From Candidatus Mediterraneibacter surreyensis (GTDB taxonomy: Bacteria > Bacillota > Clostridia > Lachnospirales > Lachnospiraceae): DNA of 36,979 nt. The stretch spans positions 1 to 36,979 of the forward strand of contig DWYB01000054.1 of the NCBI GenBank assembly GCA_019118885.1, written 5' to 3'. Positions 26,811-35,877 of the stretch are shown here, piece by piece. Position numbers and translations under genes: made by a program. The notes beneath the pieces are model-generated. The model was not told the origin of the DNA. It did not search any database and saw only the letters and a program-made list of their open reading frames with translations. Position 1 is the first letter of the stretch; each line of letters opens with the position of its first letter.

Positions 26811-26968
26811 TCACTTTTTCATTTTTCCTGTCATTTCATCCTGATCCATGCAATAGCACTCAAAGACATAAATCAAATAGTTGTCTCCCATCGGCACGGC
26901 ACTTCCTGTATTATACAGAATATCTGCAAAAACTGCACAAGAAAGGCCACAGAATATCCAGATCAAAA
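26811..26968 (-). pseudogene. Short coding-like remnant downstream of the block C flippase
   Basis: In the frame -1 to the flippase, about 50 open codons run past its stop and read LLIWIFCGLSCAVFADILYN then TGSAVPMGDNYLIYVFEC and YCMDQDEMTGKMKK, ending in TGA. The composition looks protein-like: a hydrophobic stretch, then an acidic/Lys tail. There is no good start or SD. An ATG inside would give a 26-residue peptide with AGGA 11 bases upstream. It is either the 3' remnant of a lost gene or chance. I do not recognise a family. Confidence 0.3.
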
Positions 26969-28420
26969 GAAATTTCTTATTTTATCGAATATCTGATCGA
27001 CGATCTCAATTACTGTTTTTTCTCTGGTGATAATCAGCACAATCCCATAGCTTCCAAAGAACAAAACCGCCGACACCGCCAAACAGAAAAACGCATTGGA
27101 CGAAAAATGAATCACCCATAAACTGCACAAACTGCCGATCACGACCGCTAGCGCAATCTTTAAATATGAGATTTTTCTCAGAACAAGGAGAATCTGCTCC
27201 CGCATAGCAGCCACCTGTACACAAAGCACAGCAAACTCCGCCAATACAGTGCCTATTGCAGCACCTGCAGCACCCATCCGGGGGATCAGGAGAGAATTTA
27301 CGATAATATTTACAATAGCTCCCGCAATTTCAGAACACAATACCTGCTTTTCTCTACCTAAAGGCACAAGCATCTGTAGTCCAATAATATTGGTAATTCC
27401 GATAAAGATTAATGTCGGCATGATCAGCTGCATTGGAAACACAGCGTTCTCGAACGCACTTCCCGAAAGAAGAGCAATGGACGGTTTCGCAAATAGAATA
27501 AAATAAATGCACATCGGAACCGAGATCAGAAACACAAAGTTAAGCGCCTTTTTAGCGATCTGCCGGAATTTCTCCTTTTCTCCCACCTCAATATAATAGG
27601 AAACCCTCGGCAGTAATACAGTCCCTAATGATGTGACAAAACTAACAAGAATATTTTTAATTTTGACAGCAGCATCGTAATATCCATTCTCCGTCGTCCC
27701 CCGCATGAAGCCAAGCATTACATTGTCCATATTCGTATATACTGTTGTAGCAATGGACATGGCAAAGAAGATAGAGATTGGTTTCAGATGCTGTCGGAAA
27801 TTGTACCCTCCCACCGGATGCAAATAAATATACTTTCTGAGATTCAGAAAATTTAAAACATTGGACCCTGCGGCTGCAAAGATGGTAATTCCGCCGTAAA
27901 TAACATAATCCTCTTTTTCATGGATCAAAAGAAACATTGCAATCAACGCAATAAATTTAAAGACAATCGAACGTATTGTGATATAGCTGTACTGTTCCAG
28001 ACCTTTATACAGCCATTCCACACCGATCGTATTAAAAAGTATCAAGCTTCCCATAACGATATACAGTAGTTTCTCCTGGCGAAACTGCGGAATCCAATAC
28101 AGAGAACATCCAAACGCAAGATAGACGAAGAGACAGGTAATCATATTAATCAAAAGAATCTCCTGTACTGTCCTTGATAACTTTTCCTTGTCGTCGCGCA
28201 CCTTTGCGCATGCCCGGATTCCATACGTAGGAACCCCCAGCTGTGCAAACATCGAAAAGTATGTGATCACAGAGTTTGCAAAAGATACCGTTCCGATCCC
28301 AGACGGCTGCAGGATTCTGGACACATAAGGATATGTAACGATCGGAAAGATCATTGCAGACGCTGTCAGAATGCTATTCATAATAAAATTAAATTTTACA
28401 GATCTAACCTTATTTTTCAT
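26963..28420 (-). CDS. Wzx-like polysaccharide flippase (block C)
   Basis: This is a 485-residue membrane protein with 12 to 14 hydrophobic segments. The N-terminus FPIVTYPYVSRILQPSGIGT followed by VSFANSVITYFSMFAQLGVP is a classic oligosaccharide flippase (PF01943/PF14667) signature, shared with the block A flippase. It should export the undecaprenyl-linked repeat unit made by the glf/GT2/GT4/DUF4422 set. The ATG at 28420 has AGGA 9 bases upstream and overlaps the end of the Wzy-like gene by 11 bases. It is the last clear gene of block C. No terminator is obvious behind it. Confidence 0.92.
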   Translation of the reverse strand: MKNKVRSVKFNFIMNSILTASAMIFPIVTYPYVSRILQPSGIGTVSFANSVITYFSMFAQLGVPTYGIRACAKVRDDKEKLSRTVQEILLINMITCLFVYLAFGCSLYWIPQFRQEKLLYIVMGSLILFNTIGVEWLYKGLEQYSYITIRSIVFKFIALIAMFLLIHEKEDYVIYGGITIFAAAGSNVLNFLNLRKYIYLHPVGGYNFRQHLKPISIFFAMSIATTVYTNMDNVMLGFMRGTTENGYYDAAVKIKNILVSFVTSLGTVLLPRVSYYIEVGEKEKFRQIAKKALNFVFLISVPMCIYFILFAKPSIALLSGSAFENAVFPMQLIMPTLIFIGITNIIGLQMLVPLGREKQVLCSEIAGAIVNIIVNSLLIPRMGAAGAAIGTVLAEFAVLCVQVAAMREQILLVLRKISYLKIALAVVIGSLCSLWVIHFSSNAFFCLAVSAVLFFGSYGIVLIITREKTVIEIVDQIFDKIRNFF

Positions 28421-29672
28421 TATACTGTTTCCTTTTTCTCTGCCACAGAATCACTGCTTGTTTCAAGGTGCGACATGTATCTTTTACTTTCCAGAATACA
28501 ACGGATTCTTCACCGTCCTTATAAAAATATGCACCGATCAGCAGCAAAAACGGATTGTACCACGCCATATACAGCTGCGGATCCGATATACTGTGCGCCG
28601 CCAGGAAGAAGCCGCAGATCAGCAACATGGCATCCTTCTCCTTCAATGCTCTCCCCATCATATAAGTAAATCCTGCACATAACAATGCCAAAATAACTAT
28701 ACCATAGTTGATCGCCACATTCATGTAGGCGCAATCTACATACATATACGGATCCGGTCCGTCAAACTCCGTGTTCCACGTAAGCATCTGCCCAAGGATC
28801 GAAATTCCATACTGATCATACGCCTGCTGCCCCAGCGATAAACGATTCGTCATTATACTATTGATTTTCGGGAAAATCCAGCTTTCCCAACGGAATGCCA
28901 GAATGGCCTCGATAGAAATAAATCCAAAAATAAAGAATACATAATGCAGAAATTTTCGAATCTTCGCACACTCCATCCATTTAGAGGAAATCCTCTCCGT
29001 AAAAAACACAGCCCCCAGCACCAGAAATACCATAGCAAAAATCGTTTTCGTGTTTGTCGTAAGATAAAAGAATATGTTGATCAAAATGATCGCCACATAC
29101 GGAAAGACTTTCATCTTTCCTTTCTTTATATAGAGATACATGAGAACCATATGGAAAAAGTAATTCGCAGACAGTGTTGTGTAGTTATATCCCAGATAGT
29201 ATCTCGGTGAACTATCCATTCTCAAGATCGTCTCGTTGGGCAGTATCCCATTGAGATAGCTCAGAAGAATGAAGATCATCAGCACACATTCAACAGCAAA
29301 CGACAATTTGATTAAATCTTTCCATTTCTGATTTCCGGCAGCAATCATAAACAGGATCGTAAAAATGATACGGAACAATCCCGTATTCACAGCAGAAATC
29401 AGAACGCAGACTCCGCATAAAAGGAGCATTGGCAGCTTACTTACAGTAAATTTGTTTCTTAGCAGATGAATTCCGATCAGCACCAGACAGATCATATTTG
29501 TCATTTCAAAGATACTCGGAAAATAAGCGAATGATTCATATGCGGAATCAACTAAAATATTCATGCCAAACCAAATTGTATACGAAAAGTAAAATAAAAA
29601 GTTTCCTCTCCCAATATCAATATCCCACAATTTTTCCTTTTTTACGCTCAATTCTCTCACAGTCTCATTCAT
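28410..29672 (-). CDS. Wzy-like polymerase (second of a tandem pair)
   Basis: This is a 420-residue protein with about 11 membrane segments. It matches the O-antigen polymerase class by topology: a central large external loop with DSSPRYYLGYNYTTLSANYF and a late loop with VDCAYMNVAINYGIV. The latter resembles IDCSYASIILNYGIV of the upstream neighbour and LDNSFMRALLYYGII of the block A protein. The ATG at 29672 has AGGAG 6 bases upstream and overlaps the upstream stop as ATGA, so translation is coupled. It probably polymerises, or ligates, the block C repeat unit. Which of the two tandem proteins is the polymerase is not evident. Confidence 0.8.
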   Translation of the reverse strand: MNETVRELSVKKEKLWDIDIGRGNFLFYFSYTIWFGMNILVDSAYESFAYFPSIFEMTNMICLVLIGIHLLRNKFTVSKLPMLLLCGVCVLISAVNTGLFRIIFTILFMIAAGNQKWKDLIKLSFAVECVLMIFILLSYLNGILPNETILRMDSSPRYYLGYNYTTLSANYFFHMVLMYLYIKKGKMKVFPYVAIILINIFFYLTTNTKTIFAMVFLVLGAVFFTERISSKWMECAKIRKFLHYVFFIFGFISIEAILAFRWESWIFPKINSIMTNRLSLGQQAYDQYGISILGQMLTWNTEFDGPDPYMYVDCAYMNVAINYGIVILALLCAGFTYMMGRALKEKDAMLLICGFFLAAHSISDPQLYMAWYNPFLLLIGAYFYKDGEESVVFWKVKDTCRTLKQAVILWQRKRKQYNEK

Positions 29673-30973
29673 ATTTTTCTCCTGTCACGTAATCGTATTG
29701 CTTTTTTATAAAATATTCCATCTTTCTTCTTATATTTTTTCACCCTGGGAGGCCTTGAATACATCAATGGTGCCATTAAAAACAGTAACGTATTCGCCTG
29801 CAATTCTATTAGTCTTGGCTCAATAAAACAGTACGCTAAAACCACAAAATATAAAAAGCATTTATCATAATGTCTTTTCTTTCGCAGGTCCTTTCCGACC
29901 AGAACCAGCAAAACCATAATTCCGACAAATACGACAATTCCATAATTAAGTATAATAGAAGCATAGGAGCAGTCTATAAAATTATAAATCCCTTCAAAAG
30001 AATTCGCATCAGGGTTCCCGCCAAAGCCTATCCATTCAATATTGTTGCCAAACCAATGAATCCCGTATTTTTTTACTGCATCTACTACCAATTGAATTCT
30101 GCTGGTAAGCAAGGTATTGATAATTTGTGTAGGCCGATACTGTATCGTGGAACACAGCACCACTAATATAAGCACCAGATACACTGCAAAATAATCATAT
30201 ATATTCGAAAGAACAGAATGTATTCTTTTATATGATTGAATTTTTTTTATAAAGATACTATCCGCATGCAAAATATGTTTTTTTTCATTTATGACTTCGA
30301 TAAGAATAATAAGCGATACAGCGAGAAATCCGGTTCTCACATCTGTCAGAAGGAATAACAAAAAGTTTATTAATTCTAATAAAAAAGCCTCCTTCAGTTC
30401 GATCCTTTTCTTTTGAGACCAAAATTTTAAGATGATGATAAAAAAGAAATAATTAAACGCTACACTTGGATAAATATATCCTAACGCATGCCGAATATAA
30501 TTCCCACCTCTTTCAAAGAGTAAATCCGGAAGCAAACCAACGGAAGAGCAAAATACAACAAATATGCTCAATGCCACCTGAACATAGAATGTATATTGAA
30601 AAATTTTATTTTCGCTGATTCCCTTAGATGCCAGAAGAAAAGCAAAAACAAAAAGTAATGATCTTTCATCCGCTATCATAGAAACTACAAACAGCAGACC
30701 AAAAATAACAAAATACTTTACTGCGCATAAAACACTATCATAATCCCACTTAAAAAACTGTTGGCCTTCTTTTCTATCTTTAAGATACTGTTCCAGTAAA
30801 TCTAAAACAATTTTTATACCTGCTCCCGCAAAAGATATGTAACGGAGCATAACAAACACTCGAAACAAATTGCTGTTATAATTATACATGGTTGTCTGAA
30901 AAACTGTAGCGATCAGATACATAAAATACGAGCACCAAAAAATCAGCACTCTAAATGACATTAATCTATACAT
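29669..30973 (-). CDS. Wzy-like membrane protein (first of a tandem pair)
   Basis: This is a protein of about 434 residues with about 11 membrane segments. GGNYIRHALGYIYPSVAFNY and IDCSYASIILNYGIV correspond in position to segments of the next gene, so the two are distant paralogues. The DNA is more AT-rich than in block B. The ATG at 30973 is chosen because AAGGAG precedes it by 5 bases; the open frame extends to a TTG at 31048 without SD. It follows the DUF4422 gene by 58 bases and overlaps its own neighbour by ATGA. It may be a second polymerase, a ligase, or a polymerase for a variant linkage. Confidence 0.78.
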   Translation of the reverse strand: MYRLMSFRVLIFWCSYFMYLIATVFQTTMYNYNSNLFRVFVMLRYISFAGAGIKIVLDLLEQYLKDRKEGQQFFKWDYDSVLCAVKYFVIFGLLFVVSMIADERSLLFVFAFLLASKGISENKIFQYTFYVQVALSIFVVFCSSVGLLPDLLFERGGNYIRHALGYIYPSVAFNYFFFIIILKFWSQKKRIELKEAFLLELINFLLFLLTDVRTGFLAVSLIILIEVINEKKHILHADSIFIKKIQSYKRIHSVLSNIYDYFAVYLVLILVVLCSTIQYRPTQIINTLLTSRIQLVVDAVKKYGIHWFGNNIEWIGFGGNPDANSFEGIYNFIDCSYASIILNYGIVVFVGIMVLLVLVGKDLRKKRHYDKCFLYFVVLAYCFIEPRLIELQANTLLFLMAPLMYSRPPRVKKYKKKDGIFYKKAIRLRDRRKI

Positions 30974-31031
30974 GTTTTCTCCTTCCAGTGACACCATAAA
31001 TCTCTGATATACTTTCAATTTTCTCACAACG

Positions 31032-31802
31032 TTATGAATATCTGGCAAAAATATACCTGTTTTTATAGCGTCGCAAGAAAATTCTTATTCTCTCGTCAAT
31101 TCTCATCTCTGTATTCACAGTTCTCAATTCCTTCACGTTTAACTTCTTATACATTACCCACACATTCAAAAGCCGTTCCGACATAAAGCCAAAGATCCTC
31201 TTCTGATAGTCGGTATAATCCTTATCGTCCACCTGTGTTTCCAACTGAAATAGAATCCCAAACAGCCACTCACAGTACTCATCGAACAGTTCCTTTCTGC
31301 AGATCATCATATTGTATAACCAGGAACGATTCTGACTAAAGTATTCACGAAACGCCGGCATACAATCCGGATAGGTTTCCTTTATAATCTTCTCGACACG
31401 TCTCAGATCTTTTTCCAGACCAGACACCATGTAGTATTCTTCCCATGCAGTCTCCTTCAACCATTCTCGCTTTGGCAGAATGATATCATAGCTCTGCAAA
31501 ATCTCCCCGATTTCCGCTCCATCCAGAAAGTATGCAGGATTCAACGAAAACTTTGCCGTGGAAAAATATCTTCTGTAATGAACCAATCCCGTAACATCAC
31601 TTTTTTTATCATTTTTCCAAATCCAATACAGACCTGTCAGTTCACAGTAATTTGGATTTTTATGCGAAATATTATCTCCAGAATCATCCCGAAGATATCC
31701 AAAGCTTTCCTTGCCTTCGGCTCCTACCTGCAGAACAGAATAATTCTTCAGAGAAAACTGTTTCATTTTTTTATGTGTCGCTATATATATATTTACATCC
31801 AT
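31032..31802 (-). CDS. DUF4422 family glycosyltransferase
   Basis: This 256-residue protein of the DUF4422 (capsular polysaccharide) family starts VNIYIATHKKM. It has the family core GYLRDDSGDNISHKNPNYCE then LTGLYWIWKN, VTGLVHYRRYFS, and a late YNMMICRKELFDEYCEWLF. The family is found widely in capsule loci and is generally taken as glycosyltransferases, with few members tested. The ATG at 31802 has AGGA 10 bases upstream, and a 61-base gap separates it from the GT4 gene. It is clearly homologous to the DUF4422 protein at 33919, sharing SISWKNPYYCELTGLYWMWKN-type sequence, so the two may add the same or related sugars. Confidence 0.85.
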   Translation of the reverse strand: MDVNIYIATHKKMKQFSLKNYSVLQVGAEGKESFGYLRDDSGDNISHKNPNYCELTGLYWIWKNDKKSDVTGLVHYRRYFSTAKFSLNPAYFLDGAEIGEILQSYDIILPKREWLKETAWEEYYMVSGLEKDLRRVEKIIKETYPDCMPAFREYFSQNRSWLYNMMICRKELFDEYCEWLFGILFQLETQVDDKDYTDYQKRIFGFMSERLLNVWVMYKKLNVKELRTVNTEMRIDERIRIFLRRYKNRYIFARYS

Positions 31803-31863
31803 ATCACTTTCATCCTAATCTATCTGCTTTAATGTTACAATCATATTTGAGAACACTGGTATT

Positions 31864-33000
31864 CTAACCATTTGCATTCCCGTTCATGGAAAGATAATAA
31901 TTTTCAAGTTGTCTCGCTGCAGCCTTAATCTCGTAACCCTGTTCTTTTATCTCCTGCGTAGTATTCCGCCGTACGAACATCGTCTGATTTTTCAATATGC
32001 ACTCCGCCCACTGTTCCGCCGGATCCTTAAGACTCAGATAAAAAGCCAGATCTTTAACAGGAAGCTCTCTTGCAATATTATCCGACAAGTAGACGGGAAG
32101 TCCCGTCGCCTGCGCCTCCACTCCGACAACCGGAAGCCCTTCAAAAAACGAGGGCATCAGAAACAGATCCATCATATTCAGCAGTTCTGGAATATCGCTG
32201 CGTAATCCTAAAAAGTGTACAGAATTCTGAATTCTCAATTTTCCAGCTAATTGTTCACATTCTTGCCTTAATTCTCCCTCACCAATCAAAAACAGGTCAC
32301 TTTCGGGATTCTTTCTGTGTAATTGTTGAAACACTTCCAGAATAAATTTATGGTTTTTCTGTACTTCAAATCTTCCGACATGACCGATAACCAATCTGTC
32401 TTCTACAGAAAACTGCTTTCGATACTTTTCTCTTGCCTCCGGAAGATAGCAGAATCTTTCTGTATCTATCGCATTTTTTATGACTTTATATCTCTTTTTT
32501 CTGATAATCCGTGCGGGAAACTTCCATTTCGCTGCCAAATGGGAACACGCAAAATAATCCGTGGGATATTTCATCAGATATGGTACGGACAAAATTTTAA
32601 TGACATGATATTTGAGATCAGCAAATCCGCCGCAATGAGAATGCACAATAATATTTTTCACACCCATATCATGCGCAATTTTGGAGCCTTCCATCAGCGC
32701 ATAGGTGCTCCCGGAATGAAAATGTACAGTGTCATAATGATGATTCGTCAGAAAATCAGACACACACTTTTTAAAAACCTGATTATTTTTTTCTCCGAAT
32801 ACATGATCATAATGATAAATGTGCCCGCCTAACCGTTCGACTTCCTCTTTTAACTTCCTATTGTCACAGGTAAACGGAGTCAGAAAGTCAAACTGAACTT
32901 TTTTGCGATCTACATTTCTGTACATATTCATGATGAAACTTTCCTGACCGCCATTTGCAATCGGCTCACGGAAAATCTCCAATACTCGTATTTCCGACAT
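31864..33000 (-). CDS. GT4 family glycosyltransferase (block C)
   Basis: This 378-residue GT-B enzyme begins RVLEIFREPIANGGQESFIM, the opening of the EpsF/capsule GT4 group. YDTVHFHSGSTYALMEG and IIVHSHCGGFADLKY lie in the acceptor domain. LVIGHVGRFEVQKNHKFILE starts the donor domain, and the EX7E motif is SFFEGLPVVGVEAQATGLPV. The ATG at 33000 lies 7 bases after the stop of the GT2 gene, with a weak GAGG at long spacing. It transfers one sugar of the block C repeat unit; the donor is unknown. Confidence 0.9.
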   Translation of the reverse strand: MSEIRVLEIFREPIANGGQESFIMNMYRNVDRKKVQFDFLTPFTCDNRKLKEEVERLGGHIYHYDHVFGEKNNQVFKKCVSDFLTNHHYDTVHFHSGSTYALMEGSKIAHDMGVKNIIVHSHCGGFADLKYHVIKILSVPYLMKYPTDYFACSHLAAKWKFPARIIRKKRYKVIKNAIDTERFCYLPEAREKYRKQFSVEDRLVIGHVGRFEVQKNHKFILEVFQQLHRKNPESDLFLIGEGELRQECEQLAGKLRIQNSVHFLGLRSDIPELLNMMDLFLMPSFFEGLPVVGVEAQATGLPVYLSDNIARELPVKDLAFYLSLKDPAEQWAECILKNQTMFVRRNTTQEIKEQGYEIKAAARQLENYYLSMNGNANG

Positions 33001-33007
33001 TTTCTTT

Positions 33008-33901
33008 CTAGTTCCTCTCTATATACTCTACTGACGGCCGAAATTTCAAACCTTCGACAGATGCACCTATAATAATCTTGATTTTTTTCCATTTATAACC
33101 ATCGGATTTCAGAATCACTCTTGCGATATGAAATGCTATCTTGCTGATCTGATACAGTTTTCGGCTAAAATTTTCTTTTCTTGCTATATATACCTCATTT
33201 CGATATGCGTACCGGTAACGATCCATTCTGGAAACATCGTCCGTGGCAATATTCGACCCCTCATTATTTGCCGTCTTGTGCAGAACTACACTCTCCGGAA
33301 CATAATAGCATGTATATTTTTCAGATATTCTGCGCGTATATTCCACATCATCCCCCCAAATAAAGAACTCTTTAATCGGAAGACCTATTTGAAAAACAAC
33401 ACGTGACGGCAAAAATAAAGACACAAAAGTAGCCTGACGACATTTCGTGAATTTTTTTCCATTCACTACTTCAGAACCCATAAACTTCTGCTCATTCATC
33501 CGGCATACATTTCCATCTTTCCAAACCGCCTTGCTGGACAGAAAACCAAAATTTCCTTTTGTATCCTTCCCTGCCTGTACCAACGTCAAAAGCGCATCCT
33601 TTTCAGGTATTGTATCATCGTCCATGAGCCAAATATAATCATACTTTCTGCTGACCGCCTCTCTGACAGCCACGTGAAACCCGCCGGCTCCTCCAAGATT
33701 AGCTCCTGTGTTGATATACTGTATCTTTCCCTGACAAATCAACTCTTCAAGCTCCTGTCTCGTACCGTCCGTACTAGCGTTATCTACAATCAAAATGTCC
33801 ACCGGATATGTCTGTTCCAGCACCGCGCCGACACACTCAGACAGTAATTCTTTTCGGTTATAAGTAACCACAACCGCTGCAATCCGGAGTTCTTCTGTCA
33901 T
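33008..33901 (-). CDS. GT2 family glycosyltransferase, galactofuranosyl/rhamnosyl type
   Basis: This 297-residue GT-A enzyme has IAAVVVTYNRKELLSECVGA and DILIVDNASTDGT at the N-terminus. GANLGGAGGFHVAVREAV and DYIWLMDDDTIPEKDAL follow, holding a DDD metal-binding site near residue 95. WGDDVEYTRRI near 195 holds the catalytic-base Asp. This arrangement is typical of the GlfT/WbbL group that adds galactofuranose or rhamnose. With glf two genes upstream, galactofuranosyl transfer is the best guess, but this is inference. The ATG at 33901 has AGGG 8 bases upstream; gaps to both neighbours are under 20 bases. Confidence 0.88.
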   Translation of the reverse strand: MTEELRIAAVVVTYNRKELLSECVGAVLEQTYPVDILIVDNASTDGTRQELEELICQGKIQYINTGANLGGAGGFHVAVREAVSRKYDYIWLMDDDTIPEKDALLTLVQAGKDTKGNFGFLSSKAVWKDGNVCRMNEQKFMGSEVVNGKKFTKCRQATFVSLFLPSRVVFQIGLPIKEFFIWGDDVEYTRRISEKYTCYYVPESVVLHKTANNEGSNIATDDVSRMDRYRYAYRNEVYIARKENFSRKLYQISKIAFHIARVILKSDGYKWKKIKIIIGASVEGLKFRPSVEYIERN

Positions 33902-33918
33902 CTCATTTTCCCTACTTT

Positions 33919-34698
33919 CTAAAAACTTGTATCATATTTTTTGCCGGAAAATTTGGCTTTCAAAAAAGAGAACACTTTATTCCTCCAGTTGATCTTCTCC
34001 ATATTAATCACCGACACCTCTTGATAAACATAACCTTTTTTTTCTATCCATACATCCATCAGAAGCTCACTGACTCTGCCGAACAGCCGCGCCTGAAACG
34101 GATCATAGTTTTTATAATCTACTTTCCTCTCCAATTCTCCAAGAATATCAAAAAGCCAGCGACAATATTCGTCACACTTTTCCCTGGACATAATGAACAT
34201 ATTAAACATATGTCCATAAGTACGCTTCATGACAAGATCAAAAGACGATACGTATTCCGGATACTTTTTTTCCAGAATTTCTCTGGTACAATCCAGGTGT
34301 TCCGCATAATGGGTGTGAGCATAGTGGGTATACAAACTTTCTATATAATATTTTCTCTTTTTCGGTAATATAATATCATTGTCCTTCAGAATCTCCTGCA
34401 TTTCCTCTTCCAACAATATACGGGTAAATCTGTCCCCTGGACAGCCCTTCTGTTTCCCAGCAAAGTATCTACGATACTGTACCAATCCCATATAATCGGA
34501 ATCTACATTTTTCCACATCCAATATAATCCTGTCAACTCACAATAGTAAGGATTTTTCCATGAAATACTCTCTCCTGTATCATCCCCTGCAAAGCCGATA
34601 TCTCTGCCTAGCTGTCTTCCCACATGCAAAGGCAGATAACATTTCTCATGTGGCATTCTGTATTTTTTGTGCGTAGCAACGATCACAGTAATCTTCAT
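33919..34698 (-). CDS. DUF4422 family glycosyltransferase
   Basis: This 259-residue member of the same family as the protein at 31032 starts KITVIVATHKKYRMP. The core is DDTGESISWKNPYYCELTGL then YWMWKN, YMGLVQYRRYFAG, and a late FNMFIMSREKCDEYCRWLFD. The first ATG base at 34698 is the last base of the TAA stop of glf (TAATG), so translation is directly coupled to the mutase. That coupling suggests that it may use UDP-galactofuranose made by that enzyme, although the family has few characterised members. Confidence 0.87.
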   Translation of the reverse strand: MKITVIVATHKKYRMPHEKCYLPLHVGRQLGRDIGFAGDDTGESISWKNPYYCELTGLYWMWKNVDSDYMGLVQYRRYFAGKQKGCPGDRFTRILLEEEMQEILKDNDIILPKKRKYYIESLYTHYAHTHYAEHLDCTREILEKKYPEYVSSFDLVMKRTYGHMFNMFIMSREKCDEYCRWLFDILGELERKVDYKNYDPFQARLFGRVSELLMDVWIEKKGYVYQEVSVINMEKINWRNKVFSFLKAKFSGKKYDTSF

Positions 34699-35795
34699 TA
34701 CTTAATTTTCTCCCACATATTCATCGCAGACTCAATCACTTTATCCATATCATAATACTTATATTCTCCGAGACGACCGCCAAAAATCACATCTTTCTCT
34801 TCCCCTGCCTTTTCTGCATATTTCTGATAAAGCACCTGATTTTTTTCATCATTCACAGGATAATAAGGCTCCATACCCTCATTCCAATCTCTAGAGTACT
34901 CTTTAGAAATCACCGTCTTAGGCTGCGTCCCAAATTCAAAATGTTTGTGCTCTATCACACGAGTGTACGGTGTCTCTCGATCTGTATAATTGACGACGGC
35001 AACTCCCTGATAATTTTCTGTGTCCAGAACTTCCGTCTCAAAGCTTACAGTCCGGTATTCCAGCTTTCCGAAGCAAAAGTCATAGTAAGCATCAATGGCG
35101 CCAGTATAAATTGTTTTATCTCCCATCGCCATATATTTTTCACGATTTTCCAGAAAGTCTATCCCTGTCCAAATCTCCGCCCCTTCAAAAAGTTTTTCGA
35201 TCAATACATTATATCCGCCGATGGGAATTCCCTGATACAGATCGTTGAAATAATTATTATCATAAGTGAAACGTACCGGAAGCCTTTTAATAATGAAGCT
35301 GGGCAGATCTTTGCAGTCTCTTCCCCACTGCTTTTCCGTATATCCTTTCACCAATTTCTGATAAATATCGGTTCCAACCAACTTGATTGCCTGTTCCTCC
35401 AGGTTGCGCGCCTCTCCTGATACACTGGCTCTCTGCTCGTCAATCTTCGCTTTTGCTTCGTCAGGAGTATGAACCCCCCATATCTTGCTGAATGTATTCA
35501 TGTTGAAAGGCAAGTTATAAATTTCGCCCTTATAATTGGCAATCGGCGAGTTTGTATAACGATTGAATTCTACCAGGGAATTCACAAAATCCCATACCTT
35601 TTTATTGCTGGTATGAAAGATATGCGCGCCATATTTATGTACATGGATTCCTTCCATATCTTCACAATACACATTTCCGCCTATGTGATTTCTCTTTTCA
35701 ATCACCAAACATTTTTTTCCTCCCTGACGCGCGAAATAATTCATTACACCGGAATACAGACCGCTTCCCACAAGTACATAATCGTAATGTTCCAT
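34698..35795 (-). CDS. glf: UDP-galactopyranose mutase
   Basis: This 365-residue FAD flavoprotein interconverts UDP-galactopyranose and UDP-galactofuranose in the cytoplasm, supplying UDP-Galf for the block C glycan. The N-terminal Rossmann motif is YVLVGSGLYSGV, followed by CLVIEKRNHIGGNVY and HKYGAHIFHTSNKKVWDF. The family signature GYTEKQWGRDCKDLP lies at about 170, and RFTYDNNYFNDLYQGIPIGG contains the substrate-site Arg and Tyr. FGGRLGEYKYYDMDKVI is the C-terminal FAD-binding end. The length is normal for the family. The ATG at 35795 has AGGAG 8 bases upstream. It follows the decayed sugar transferase and is the first intact gene of the block. Confidence 0.97.
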   Translation of the reverse strand: MEHYDYVLVGSGLYSGVMNYFARQGGKKCLVIEKRNHIGGNVYCEDMEGIHVHKYGAHIFHTSNKKVWDFVNSLVEFNRYTNSPIANYKGEIYNLPFNMNTFSKIWGVHTPDEAKAKIDEQRASVSGEARNLEEQAIKLVGTDIYQKLVKGYTEKQWGRDCKDLPSFIIKRLPVRFTYDNNYFNDLYQGIPIGGYNVLIEKLFEGAEIWTGIDFLENREKYMAMGDKTIYTGAIDAYYDFCFGKLEYRTVSFETEVLDTENYQGVAVVNYTDRETPYTRVIEHKHFEFGTQPKTVISKEYSRDWNEGMEPYYPVNDEKNQVLYQKYAEKAGEEKDVIFGGRLGEYKYYDMDKVIESAMNMWEKIK

Positions 35796-35837
35796 CCTCT
35801 TCTCTCCTATTTTTCTCCAACTCTTTTAAAATAACAA

Positions 35838-35877
35838 CGCTTCATACTGAGGCGGCGTTTATGACACGCTTCATACT
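35838..35877. repeat. 12-bp direct repeat between glf and the decayed sugar transferase
   Basis: ACGCTTCATACT occurs twice with a period of 29 bases (35837-35848 and 35866-35877). The right copy touches the stop of the pseudogene. It may be a footprint of the deletion or duplication events that broke that gene; no function is evident. Confidence 0.45.

Larger units (their letters stand above)
26295..26962. other. 668-base AT-rich spacer between flippase and XRE-type regulator
   Basis: No convincing full-length gene is present on either strand; the open frames on the plus strand are low-complexity. It holds a likely promoter (26487-26515), a set of AAAAAGTGAA repeats (26354 to 26820) and a short coding-like frame next to the flippase end (26811-26968). 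A weak AAGCAA/TTGCTT hairpin near 26570 is too AT-rich to call a terminator. An obvious terminator for block C was not found. Confidence 0.5.

Noticed and set aside
30974-31048. Longer N-terminus of the first tandem Wzy-like protein from TTG 31048
   Set aside because: No SD is present at the TTG, while AAGGAG lies 5 bases before the ATG at 30973.
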